Positions 50,301-62,762 of a stretch of DNA of 64,000 nucleotides are shown piece after piece. The position numbers and the translations under genes are program-made. The notes under the pieces are model-generated. The model saw nothing but the letters and a program-made list of their open reading frames with translations. It was not told the origin of the DNA and searched no databases. Within the stretch, counting starts at the first letter, position 1, and every line of letters starts with the position of its first letter. The DNA is from Tetrahymena thermophila SB210 (Eukaryota > Ciliophora > Oligohymenophorea > Hymenostomatida > Tetrahymenidae), in assembly GCF_000189635.1 (NCBI RefSeq), contig NW_002476186.1:434001-498000 (forward strand). The letters are read 5' to 3'.

Positions 50301-53300
50301 CCTTAATCATTTATAGATGCTTTTATTCTATTTATTTTAATGTACTAAATGAAAAGTACTCCAATGGAATTGAATGGACGTTAAATTGAAAAAGAGTAGC
50401 TCATATTAATTACTGTGATGATTTTTTATTTTTTAGTGCATATAAAAGTGATGATTATACTCAGCCAGTCTCGCAAAACATTTATTGCAAATCTAGCATT
50501 TCCATTTATATTACTTTGCATATACATGGGAGTTTATTATGAGGCGCAAGATGTTTCATTCTACTTTAGTCATTTAACTATATTACTAATAGCAGCTATA
50601 GTTTTAAATTTTATAGTAACCAACTTTTTTTTTAGAACTTTTATCCCACTTATTGAGGTAGGAATGATGAGAGATACTAAAATTTTTAAAAAGATATTTA
50701 AATAAATAGAAAATTAGTATTAGAAATTATTGTAAACTTTACCTGTAAATATATTTAGTAAATAGCAATAGCAGTACTTATCTGAGTCCTAAGTATTATA
50801 GAACGAAAACAATAATTCCTATAGCAATAATTAACAGATCAACAGAGAGCAAAATAGCAATTATAGTAATTTAAATGCATTCCAATTAAATTAACTAACA
50901 ATTGGTGCTTTTAACGATAATAAATCTAATAAACTCACTGAAGAATAATAAACTGAATAAGATAATTAATCAAAAAAAAATACTAACGAGCGAACAGTAG
51001 ATAACTAGATTTTTCATAAAGCAAACTATTTTATCTCAGAATAAACTTCAAATTTAAATGCAAACAATCTGAAAAACAAAGTCATAAAATAAAATGCAAA
51101 TAAATATATTGATAAATTGGGCTTAGATGACATTGAATATGATAATTTACAAAATAAAACAGTACTAAGAAATAGATAAATAAGCATAACTAAAAACGTA
51201 AATTTAAAAGAACTTCACAATAGTAAAATTGAAACTAATAGCAATCAAGGTAATTAATCTGTAAATATTTAAAATGAATAAAATATACCAAGCAATCCAA
51301 GTACTGATCGTAAATTAGGTAAACCTCAGTAATAACAAAACTAAGAAAATATTAACAAAAATAAAGTAGAAGCTAGAAGAAAAATGAAGTTTAAAGGCTA
51401 CACTTTTGACTAAATTTTTAAAATGGTATTTAAAGACAATGAAATAGATTAAATTTTGCAAGACTTAAATACAGAAAATGTTAGTGTAATTTCATCAAAA
51501 ATAGATAAAGTATTCTTACATTTCCCATCAAAAGAAATAGAACTTAAATTTGCATAAAGTATTATTTAGCAATGGTTTAGATTTTTCAGAATAAGTACAA
51601 TTATCTTATCTCTTATATGCGAACTTGCTTTATCTTAAATCATGAATTACCTTTATTAAGATTAATTTGGGTTTAATCTGTATTCAGTTTCTTTTGGGCT
51701 ATTTCTTCTAACATGGGGATTTATGTTTACCCCTTATTACACAAGATTTTTCTTTAAAGTAAACTAAATACTTTTAATAATTAGAATACTCACAAGGTTA
51801 ACGTATATAGTTTTCGATAGTGGGCATCCTTTCGATAATCTATAAACAATGTTTTACTGTTAAATTTTACAATATAGTGTCAAAATAACGCCTCCAGTCT
51901 TTTTTTCCCTCTAATTTGCTGTTTCCATTTCTTTCTGCTTAAAGTTTTTAATTATTTATGATGATTATCAAGTATCTAATTCAGATGATAACTATCTTAA
52001 AATATATCTGATATTTACTACATTCATTTGCATATTAGCTTTCTAAATTCTATGCTTTTATAAAAAATATGAATATGATTTCATTGAAAGGAAAAACTTC
52101 TAAAGAATAAATAAGGTATTTTTTCACTTTTTATTATTTTTAATTTTTACAATTTTATTAATTTGAAAATTTTAATATGCTAAAATTATTTTTAAAATTG
52201 GATTAATTTATTATGGGGAGTAGAATATTAAGAATATACAATAATTTAAAATTAAAAATAATCTAATTATATTTTAAATTTTAATAAGATATCAATTGAA
52301 ACTAAAAAAATAAACAATGTTCTTTCAATATTACTACCTAAGTTTATTCTTGATAGCATAGATGAAAAAGGAAGAGAGTTTTAAGAAGACTAAGGAGATG
52401 TAGCTATTTTGTTTTGTGATATTTGTGATTTCGATTTAATCATTTAAGAAGAACAATCGAATATAATTAAATTATTAGATAAATTGTTTAGGTTTTATGA
52501 TAATGCCTGCTCAATAAATGGTATATAAAAAATAGAAACAGTTGGTAAGACATATATGGCAGCAGCAGGTAAATTATTTCCCTTTTTAATATGCTTTTTT
52601 TGGAGAGTTTGTTTTTATATTAAATTTTACAGGAATCAAAGGAATAAAATATGATGAATCCTAGAAAAAGTTTAATATTTTTCATCCTGTAATTAGATGT
52701 ATTCTAATGGCCAATCAAATGTTTGAAGCATCTAGAAAAATTACTTATAGTAAATAATAAAAATAGATTGGAATAAAAATTGGAATTCACTATGGTCCAG
52801 TGCTAGCAGGTGTTATTGGAGGTCATAAACCCTAATTTAGTTTAATTGGGGATACTGTTAATATGGCTTCTAGAGTATGTAGCACTGGTGAAGCTAATTT
52901 TATAACTCTCTCTGAACAAGCTAAGGAAAGCTGTTAATTTGAAGTAAGTTTTTAATTTTATCTAAAATTTTAACATTTTATATAATTAATTAATTAATTA
53001 ATAAATTAGCTGTAAATATTAAATGAAAAAAGATTCCATCAATAAAATGGCTTTTAAATCGTTCTTTTTGAAAGAACAGTTAATGCTAAAGGAAAAGGAA
53101 ATATCAAAACATATTAAGTTAAATTTAAAAAATATAAAAAGAAAGAAATTCATTTATTGAGAAAGTTTAGTGAAAAGCTTTTGCAATAGAGAAATTCTGT
53201 TTAGATGATCAATAACGAAAATTCCAGTAGTGACTCTTATTCTTCTCCTTACTATAACATGGCATCACCTAATAAAAAGAATTATAGTATATTTAGTCCT

Positions 53301-55513
53301 GAAGCTAATCATGGCACTTCTATAGCTGCTTTAGACTATAGTAGATAAGGGGAAATAAAAGAAGAAACTGAAATCAACTCTTCTAATGTTATAAGTACAT
53401 TCAATAATACATCTAAAAGCAAAGAAAATATTTATATTGAAGAATAAGTATATCATAATAAATATCTTTATAGTAATAATCCAAAAGACTTGTAGGATAT
53501 CTAAGAAATAAGATCTAATTCTGTTTCTTCTAATGCATAATCTATATTTGAAGCCAATTAAGTATTTATTTATTTAAATTGATCTTTATTGTAATATTTT
53601 TTTAATTGCAAATAATTTTTTTTTATTAAATTTAGAAATAATTGGCCTACATAAAGATAATAAAGGATTTAGTAGAAGAAATACAAATAGTGCCCTAGCT
53701 AGAGCATGCTCCTATTCTTAAAGATTAAGAACTTGATATTGAAAAAGTTAGAAGTCATTTCTAAGAATTAAAAAATGAAGCGATTAGCTTAACAAATCAG
53801 CAACATAAAATAAATTCTAAAGTAAATATTCAAGACATTATTTTAGGAAAATACAATTTAGATCTTTAATTATTTTATGACACTGAGCTTTAAAAATCTT
53901 ACCAAATGGTAAAAAGTAAAAATGCCTTTTTGTGTGGGTTTGAAATTTTTAAAATGCTTATTGCTAATTTGATGAGAGACTACTTAAGTAACGAAGGTGT
54001 ATATATTACATTTTTTATGCATATGGCAAGTGCTCTGCTCTTACTTAGCACTATTTTTGGTATAAACTATATAACTCGCATAGGTCTTAAATACTTAAAG
54101 TTTATCATATTCATAATTTACTCAACTGTAATAACATCTATAGTTTTTGAAGGATACCTTAACATAAAATATTTTCCAAATAGATAGCTAATTAATCTTC
54201 AAACCGCTGCAGTTATTATCATTTTTTATGTCTTTCTTTCCTTTAAATTCTTCACGTAACATATTTTTGATTCGATTCATTATTCTCCATTTTTACTATT
54301 CGATATTCATCTATTTATTTTTTTTACTAAAATAATTTATTTAATAGAATTCAAGAGAAGACATTCATTTCTTTGTGTTTAATTTTAAACTATTACATGT
54401 TTACATATGTGAATAATATTTTTGAATGGGAATACTGCTATTTAACTTCTGCGATAATATTGAATATTCTCTACAGATCATTTATGCAATTAGAGCTTGA
54501 TTTTTCAAGCTATTTACACACAAAGAGCTTAGATTAAAAGATGAATGACTAGAATAAATTACTTGAATATCTTCTACCTAAGCATATACGTGACTAATTC
54601 TTGGAAAATTAATCGAAGTAAATTAATTTAATTGATAAATTCGATTAGGTTACTATACTCTACGCAGACATAGCAGGGTTTACAAAATACTCTGCAAGTG
54701 TGTAACCAGAGCAAGTCTTCTTCATGTTGAGGGAGCTATTTACAAAATTTGATTAAAAATGCTAAGAAAATAATGTTTACAAGCTATATACTATCGGAGA
54801 CTGTTATGTTGTTATGGGCTTAGTTAATCTTAATGATAGAAACACTGTTAAAGAAGCTATGAATGGTTAGATTACATTATTAAAAATTATTGTATTTAAT
54901 ATTTTTTAATATGAAAATAGTTATTGGAATGGGGTTTGAAATGATAGAAATAATCAAACAAGTGAGATCAATTGTTAACTTTGATGAACTTGATATGAGA
55001 ATAGGCATACATACTGTATAAATATTTTATTATTAAATTAATAATTAATTTATATTAAATGATTTACAGGGCAGTATAATAGGTGGAGTTGTAGGAACAG
55101 GTGTTGTCAGATATGATATATATGGTCCTGATGTCGTTATAGCTAATAAAATGGAAAGTAATGGGGAAAGTGGTAGAGTTATGGTAAGCGAAGCTACCTA
55201 TAACTTAGTTCATGAAGCTTCTACTGGAGTTTATGAATTTGAAAATCCACAAATAATTTAACTTTCAAGCGACAAAGACAAAGATAAAGACAAAGACAAA
55301 AACAAAGACAAAGACAAAGACAAAGACGAAGATGAAGACGAAGACGAAGACGAAGGCAAAGACAAAGACAAAGACAAAGACAAAAACAAAAACAAGACTA
55401 TTAAAGCTTACTTTGTTAAAAGGCCAATTGACAATGAATTTGATTACTTCTCGAGCTAAAATGATTCAAATTTTAATGCATATTAAAACAGAACACAATA
55501 ATTTCAAATGTGA
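44327..55513 (+). CDS. P4-type ATPase / guanylyl cyclase fusion protein
   Basis: A single rightward gene of about 11.2 kb with many short introns, encoding roughly 2,800-3,000 residues. The N-terminal half is a P-type ATPase of the phospholipid-flippase class: SYFERFGNLLMFFFYIVF (first span), phosphorylation site DKTGTLTQ (Asp codon 46518), LLTGDD (48953-48970) and GDGLNDLQMM (49842-). The actuator loop reads SSFNEGLTTQ where P4 ATPases have DGET. After ~10 spans and an Asn/Gln-rich linker come six more spans and cyclase domain 1 (about 52390-53130). That domain has IETVGKTYMAA and NMASR but lacks the second metal Asp. A further membrane block then precedes cyclase domain 2 (about 54650-55250), with both metal Asps (ADIAGFT, IGDCYVV) but no N-x3-R. 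This is the swapped C2-then-C1 order known for ciliate guanylyl cyclases. First exons near 44465-44700 are provisional. Confidence 0.9.
55271..55396 (+). repeat. Coding GACAAA/GACGAA hexanucleotide repeat
   Basis: About 21 six-base units, mostly GACAAA with a GACGAA block in the middle, encode an alternating Asp-Lys, Asp-Glu, Asp-Lys tract just after cyclase domain 2 of the fusion gene. The frame continues past it to the TGA at 55511-55513. Confidence 0.92.
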
Positions 55514-57812
55514 TATATTATTTTTAAATTTGTATATTATTAATTTTTAAATATAAAATAATTATTTTATGTATAAAATATCAACTTATTAATTATTTAA
55601 ACATCAATTCATTTTAATGTAAATATTAGTAATTATTTATCATTAATATCCGATTATTTTTTTTAATATAATTCTATTAACTAAGTTTTATTATTAAAAT
55701 ATTTTCACTATTTATTTAGGAATTCACCTTATCATCTTTATAAAACAAATATTAAAAGTGTATTTATTCAAAAATAAATGATTAAAAATGAAGATTATGC
55801 TGCTTTCTAATTAATTTTAAGCAATCTATTTTCATATTTTTTTTAGATATTTTCATCTTTTGTTTAAATAATTGTTTTAATAAAAGTAGAAGTAAAAATA
55901 TTTTTAACATTGTGAATAGATTTCATTGATTTATTAAAAAAATAGATTTTCAAAATAAAAATAATTTTCTAAAAATTAAAAGTTCTAATCTACTGTAAAA
56001 ATGCAAATAAAGCTTCTTAACTTTATTTTTTGATTCTACATATTAAGCTTGATATTGATAAAGATAAACGAGCTGTTTTAACTAATAAAAGTATTGAATG
56101 AAAATTAGAAGTATTTATTTTTGAAATTCTAAAGATGAATGATAAATAAAACTTTTTTAAAAACATGAATATTTCAAAATAAATATTTTAAACTTCCAAA
56201 AATTCATTTTTAGTCAAATCCTTATTTAACATTTTTTTGTATTTTTATTTCTTTATGATAGATTTTAATTTAGTTTTAGAAAAATAAAAAACAGTTAAAA
56301 ATGAATTTTCATTTTTAAGATATTTTGCATACATTTTAGGGAAAAGTTATATTTAATTAAAACACAAGTAAAAAAAAATTTCTTTTATATAAATTATGAT
56401 CAACATTTTATAAATAAAAAGCTTTGTTTCAAAAAAATAACAAATATAAATATAACAAATTTTAAATTCAATAGTTTGACCATTTCTATTTTTTTATAAT
56501 AAAAGCTTTTATCATTCTTTATAGATAGAATTATATTTAATCCATTAAGCAAATTTAATTATATTTAATTAAAATCCAACACTTGTTAATTTTTACTTTT
56601 ATATTTACAACATTTTAAAAATTCTAATTAGCTTAATTAATTGATAAATTATGCAATTTTTCTAGTAAATTAATTGTAATATCTTTATAAAAACGAGGAA
56701 TTTAAAGTAAAAATATGTTTCAAGTTTTTAGGATTAATCAAAATAACATAAAAAAAAGTAATTTATATGGAAGTCCAAAAAATTATAAAAAAAGCTGTAA
56801 AATATTTCAAATTTTTTTTTTAATACAGTTTGAAAATCAAAAATAGAAAATTCAATATATTCTTTACTTTTTAATTATTTCTATTTAATTTAATTATATG
56901 AAATTTTTGATAGGATTTTTATTAAGCAATTATTTATTATAAGGAATTTATTGCTAATGGTTAAAACTACCTTTATTTCCTATTTCTAGATAAATAATAG
57001 ATTTAGTAAAAATATCCCTACCTAATTGTAAAGAATATTATTCAATGGATAGTAATTGTCTATCTATTTATAAATAATGTGGATATGTAAATAAATATAT
57101 AAATCAAAATACAAATATAATTAAAAAGGAACGCGTGTGATGTGAAGAAAGTAAAAATTAATTTATTAGAGGTAAATAGAAAGATAGTTATAAGATAAAC
57201 TCAATTAAATTTTGATTATATATTTCCTTTGCATTGGGACTTATTTTTTAGTTAAGGAGTTGAAAAAAATCGAGCAATATTAAATTTACTCTAATTACAC
57301 TTTTTATAATGAATGTTTCTAAATTTTTTCTTCAAATTATCTAAAATGCTAAACATTTTAATTTCCTATAAATAAGTTAAACATGCTTTGTGTTTTTATC
57401 TTCATCATTCAAGATGAGTTACTATTAATAAATACATATTTTAAATACCATTCAATAAAAGAAATATCTTTATTTCTTTTATATGAATGTATTTCAATTA
57501 ATAGATTCTATTAATCAAGTTCTTTTATTAGAACGTGCATAGAACTCTTATAGAAATATTTAATGTGTTAATTTATAATTTTTTTTGTGTAGCAAAAGAA
57601 TTTCTTTATTTTTTGGATAATCTTTATAAACGAATCTTTCCTGTTTTCTATTAAAAAGATATAATCTGAAAACAGAGCAAATAAGATACAAGCTTCTTTG
57701 TTTGTTTGTTTGATAGATAAAAAATTTTATTTAAAACCAACAATTATCAATTAATTTTTATAAATTTTAGTTAATAAAAATATTAAAAATTTTCTAATCA
57801 ATTTTAAAAAGA
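55514..57812. other. Intergenic
   Basis: A 2.3 kb, extremely AT-rich region between two same-strand genes, with frequent TGA in all frames. No RNA gene or repeat family recognised; short GTTT runs occur near 57700. Confidence 0.55.
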
Positions 57813-59804
57813 ATGACAAAGGAAGGAACCACATCAACAGGCACTGTTAAACCTAGCGTAGCCTTAAAGAACAAAAAGTAGGCTGAAACCAATAAGAACT
57901 ATTTAATTTGGGGTTTAATTGGTATTGGTGTTTTAGTTAATGCCGTTATCATCTATTAAAACTACATTTAAATTCACCATCCTATTTCGAATTTGGGAAA
58001 CGGTAAATTCTTATTTGACTATCAAAGTACCATTAAGAATCACAACAAGGCCAGTCAAGACTTTGCAAGTGAATTAAAGACCTACCGTAACTAAATTACT
58101 CATCTTGAACTCTAATTGAGTCTCAATCAATTCAATGCCGAATAAATGGGATTCTTATCTCAAGGTCTTATCTATCTTGACTCAGTTCAAAATATTAAGA
58201 TTTCTCTCTCTCACAATGAAATTGGTGATAAGGGTGCTTTAAATGTATGTACTGTCTTAGCTGCTCTCCCTAAACTACATACTCTTCATCTTGGTTTGGA
58301 TGCCATGAAACTTAGCAATGAAACTTTAACTTAATGTATGTCATTCTTAGGAGAATCAAAATCTCTTACTGCCTTGACCGTCTCTCTTATTCACAACAAG
58401 ATCAAGGATGAAGGTGCTAAGGCTTTGGTTGAAGGCTTCACTGAATTAAAGAAAAAGCTTACCACTCTCAATCTCATTTTGATTTCTAATGAATTCACTG
58501 CTGATGTTGGAAAAATTTTTGAAAGTTTCTTACCTAGTCTCGAAAAAACTACTTCTCTCTACCTCTCTTTATATGCCAATAAAATAGGTAATAAATTAAA
58601 AATATAGGAGTTTCTCTCTATCAGACTTCATATTATTTTTTACTTAAATACTTAGTTTTAAAGCAAATTATTCACTTTTTCATTTATTTTAAAACACCCA
58701 TAGAAAATAATCAATAAATCTTTGATTGCTTAATTAAAAAAAGTAATAATAAAGCAACGTGTTTAATCAGAAAACATTAATCTTTTTCTGTTGAAAATAT
58801 CAGAAATCATTTGTTGTCTTTAAATTTAAAAAATCTGTGAATGACCTTATTTTAATTATAATAAAATATCTTAACTTTACATAAAAAAAAAAACACAACA
58901 GAAAACAAAAATATTAATCCTCTTTCTATTAAATAATATAGGTGCTGAAGGTGCTCATTACTTATCTAAGGGATTAGAAACATAAGGTCAATTAAAGAAC
59001 TTAAACTTAGATTTATTCTTCAACAATATCACTGATACTGGTGCTCAATCCCTTTCTAAGGCTTTAACCAAGTTAACATCCTTAGAATCATTGAAGCTCA
59101 ACTTAGAATTCAACTACATTTAGAATGAAGGTGGTCAATATGTTGGTGAAGCTCTTAAGAATTTAGTTAACTTAAAAACTTTACATATTAATGTTGCTAC
59201 TAAGAACTTTGGATACACAGGTTTCAAGCATATCACTGAAGGTCTTTAAGCTCTTGTCAACTTAGAAGAGTTATACATTCACTGCGGTGTTAACAAAATC
59301 GGTCCTCTTGGTATTCAAGATCTCAAGCTTGTTTACTCTCGTTTGACCAAACTTAAGAGAGTACGTTTGAATTTCTATGAAAACTCTTTGGGAGATCCTA
59401 ATGCTATCAAGGTTAATGAAATGTTTGATGCCTTAAAGGGTGTTGAAGAACTTGAACTTAACTTTAACTTCAATAATCTACTTGAATATGGTATTAATCA
59501 AATCTTAAAGGGTGTCTAAAAGCTTCCTAACTTGAAGAGATTAGACCTTGATGTAGGCCAAAGTGAAGTTAACGATGAAGACGTCAATAGTATCTTTGTT
59601 GAACTCGATAATGTTGGTAAAAAAGTACCTGAAGTTGAATTCTCATTCCTACACACTGCTATTACTTAAGAAGTCGCTGATAAGTTAGCTCAAAAATATC
59701 TTAATCACTCTAGCATTAAGCTCAACATTAATTCTTCTGTATCAAAGGATTACCTTGAAGAAAGAAAAAAGAAATAAGAATAAGAAAAAAAAGACAACTT
59801 GTGA
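57813..59804 (+). CDS. Membrane-anchored leucine-rich-repeat protein
   Basis: Two exons (57813-58587 and 58942-59804) around a 354-base intron give 545 residues. A short basic N-terminus is followed by one membrane span (IWGLIGIGVLVNAVIIY), so it is probably a type II anchored protein. The rest is a run of ribonuclease-inhibitor-type LRRs of about 28 residues (for example HNEIGDKGALNV, HNKIKDEGAKAL, FNNITDTGAQSL, FNYIQNEGGQYV). It ends in a Lys/Glu/Gln-rich tail. No kinase, nucleotide-binding or signal domain is present. Codon choice is highly biased to C-ending and preferred codons, matching PDI and suggesting strong expression. Ligand and compartment are unknown. Confidence 0.9.
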
Positions 59805-60390
59805 GAAAAAATATTTAGGTATTTAAAAGCAAAAAAAAAGCGTTGTATAAATTAAATAAATTAGCTTTAATATTTATAATCAAATATTTATATAATGCTA
59901 TTATGTTATTAATTTAAGGTCTAATTTATTTGTATTACTTTTATTTTTTACTAAAACTTTACTCCATTCCTTGCTCTTTACAATTTTTATTTTCATTTTT
60001 TTTAATTTCAAATAAATTATAAACTATAATATCAATAAAAAATTGTTTCTTTGCTGAATTTATATTTTAGAATAACCAAAAAATCCATATTTTTCTAAAT
60101 TTTTAAATTGGCCAAAATAAGTCGTTTTCAATAAAATAGGTTTAGGTATATTAATTTTTAATTATTTTATTTGAAACAAAAGGATTTAGTTACCAATATT
60201 ATTAATTTAAAATATTGAAAATATAAATTAATAAACTTTTTATTATTAATTAACTTAGTTTTTTAAACTTTAAATTTTATAACTTAAAATATAAACTTTA
60301 AAAAAAAAAAAATAGAATTACCTTTTAGATAAAATATAAAAATTTTACAAATAAGCAAAATAATTTATTTATTTAAGGTTATTATTTTAT
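59805..60390. other. Intergenic, convergent
   Basis: AT-rich spacer between the 3' ends of the LRR gene and the TatD gene. Nothing else seen. Confidence 0.55.
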
Positions 60391-61431
60391 TCACTCATCT
60401 TTTAAATTAAACATTTTAAGTGTATTTTTATAGCAAATTTCAGATAATTCTTTTTCATCTTTACCTAATACACCTGCAAGAACTTCTAAAACTTAAATAA
60501 TTTAGCATGGTTCATTTCTACCTTTAACCATAAATCCCTTTACAAATTTTTCCTTTTTCTTTTATTCAAAAACTGTTTTTACAAACTTTCTTCCAGGGTG
60601 AGTGTTTCTAATTTCACAATAAGGAGCATCTGTTTCAATTTAGATCTTATCAAGTGGTATTTTTTTAACAATTTCTAAACTTGCTTCGTCACGAAGGGAA
60701 CAACCATTTATGCCAACATATAAATCTAATTCTAAAATTTATTTTAATTCCTCTTCAGTTCCTGTAAAAGAGTGAACTACTCCTGTAGGGAATCTTTTTC
60801 TATTTCTTCTAACAATATCAAAGAAATCATTTCCTGTATTACGATTATGTAAATACATAGGTAAATTATATTTTTCAGCTAAATTAAAATGAGGTTCGAA
60901 ATGCTTTAATTATGTTTCTTTGCTTGCGTAATCAAATCTAAAATTATATTAAAAAAAAAATCAATAAATAAATGCACTAACTAATATAATTAAAATAAAT
61001 TTTATTCTTTTTATTCATTTTAATAAAAACTTTTTATATTTTATTAAATTTGTCATTTAAAATTACCTATCATAATCTAAGCCACATTCTCCTACAGCTA
61101 CACATTTATCTTTATGCTTAGAAATTAATTCATCTAGTTCTTTAAAGTAGTCTTCTTATGTTCTTCCATTAGCTTCTACTTCGTTTGCTCTGCAGGGGTG
61201 AACTCCAACTGTGCAGTAAAATTTATTAGATTTTTAACAAATTTTATAGCTCTCAATAGAATCTTCGATATATCCTCCTACAATCAAAAGACGATCACAA
61301 CCAATAGAGGCTGCACGTTGTATTACTTCGTCAACATCTTCATCGTGAACCTTCTTCTCATAATAGTGACCTTTAAAAGTGTGATCTGCTAAATTTGCTG
61401 CTATATCAAAAAATCTATGTTTTGCTTCCAT
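60391..61431 (-). CDS. TatD-family metal-dependent deoxyribonuclease (TATDN1-like)
   Basis: Mg-dependent DNase/exonuclease of the amidohydrolase fold, linked in other eukaryotes to DNA repair and to DNA degradation in apoptosis. Two exons (61067-61431 and 60391-60937) around a 129-base intron give 303 residues. Landmarks run in TATDN1 order: [107 protein letters not shown] and GRNEPCQIIQVLEVLA. The E, H and D metal ligands (GECGLD, LH, HSF, ETDAP) are all present. It looks intact and ordinary. Confidence 0.94.
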
Positions 61432-62762
61432 TTTATTAAATTTCGAGCTATTAATTGTTGCAAAATATAATTTTTATAAATTTTTAATCATATCTATTAT
61501 TTTTATGTGAGCTTAATTAATTTGAATTTAGCTTCAATATATTTTCTAAGTTATTTCGAAATTAGATTTTATCTTTACCTATTTTTAAAAGACAGATAGA
61601 TATATTAACCAATAATTTCTAATAAAATATTCTAAATTTATTTCTGCTTTATTCAAGTGTAAATCTAGACTTGTTTTGATAAACTATTTTATTAATTTAA
61701 AATATTTATTTATTTTAAATTAGAAAGAATAAATTTAAGTTATTACACATCCTCAAAAAGTTAAATTAAAATTAAAAATATTTATAATAAATACTTAAAC
61801 CCTGCAAATTTTTTACTAACCTAGTCATTTTATGAATAAAAAATAATAAATTAAAAAAAAAAATTGATTAAAAATATTTTGGAATATTTCTTTTAAAATA
61901 AAATTATATAAATCAATATAATAGCTTGGTTTTGTTCATCAAAAATAAAAATTAAGAGATTTATTTTTGAAAGGTATTTATAAATATTGTAAAAAATTTA
62001 AGCTCATTCAATTTACTAGCTTCAAATATATTTAATATCAATGAGTTTTAATTTTTTTTTTTAATTTGAAAATAAATATTTCATTAAATTTAATGTCTTT
62101 ATTTTAATTTATAATTAATTTATACGATATTAATTCTTAATTATTTTAATGAAAACAGAATATAATTTAACGAAAAATTATGCTATTTTCTTTTTTCCTT
62201 GTTCTAAATGATAATATATTCCTTCTCAAACTATTTCATACCCTCCAAAAATATAATAATTTGTATAATTTAAACGTTTTAAAAGAAACTATTAGATTAA
62301 GAGCCATTTTTCTATGTTCTTCTTTAATTTAATCAATTTTTTTTTGAATGATAATATTTTCCATTAAATTTAAATATTATTAAACTAAATGATATCTTTG
62401 TAATAATTTATTATAAAGGTACCATATACATACCTTGCTTGATAACTGATTAGAAGTTATTAATTAATGATAATCTAAGCAAAATATAGAAAGTTAATAA
62501 AAAAATCATGAAAAATCTTTTTAAAATATAAATTTAATTAATAATACAAAATAAAAATTGATTCACAATAAATTCTATTTTTTGCAGAGAGTGTGTTTTA
62601 CAAAAAAGTTATTTAAGAATTTAATATTTTATATGAAAACTCAGTAAAAAATATAAAATTCATATATTTCTTCAGTATTATTTATTTATTTGATTTATAT
62701 TATTTATTAGTAGCTTATTTACAAAAAATGAATGATACATACCAAAAATTTATGATAATAAT
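61432..62762. other. Intergenic, with one possible short gene
   Basis: AT-rich spacer between the TatD promoter and the 3' end of the SHIPPO gene. The only coding-like patch is at about 62160-62364 (minus), described separately. Confidence 0.5.
62236..62364 (-). CDS. Possible very short gene or first exon
   Basis: A 42-codon frame begins at ATG 62364 (MENIIIQKKIDQIKEEHRK) and runs to TGA at 62238-62236. The first ~25 residues look helical and coding-like. Just before the stop there is a GTATGA donor-like site, so this may be a first exon. Other frames downstream are also protein-like, one interrupted by TGA at 62228-62226. Evidence is weak. Confidence 0.22.

Noticed and set aside
61198..61392. 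64-codon plus-strand reading
   Set aside because: Antisense shadow of the TatD gene's first exon.
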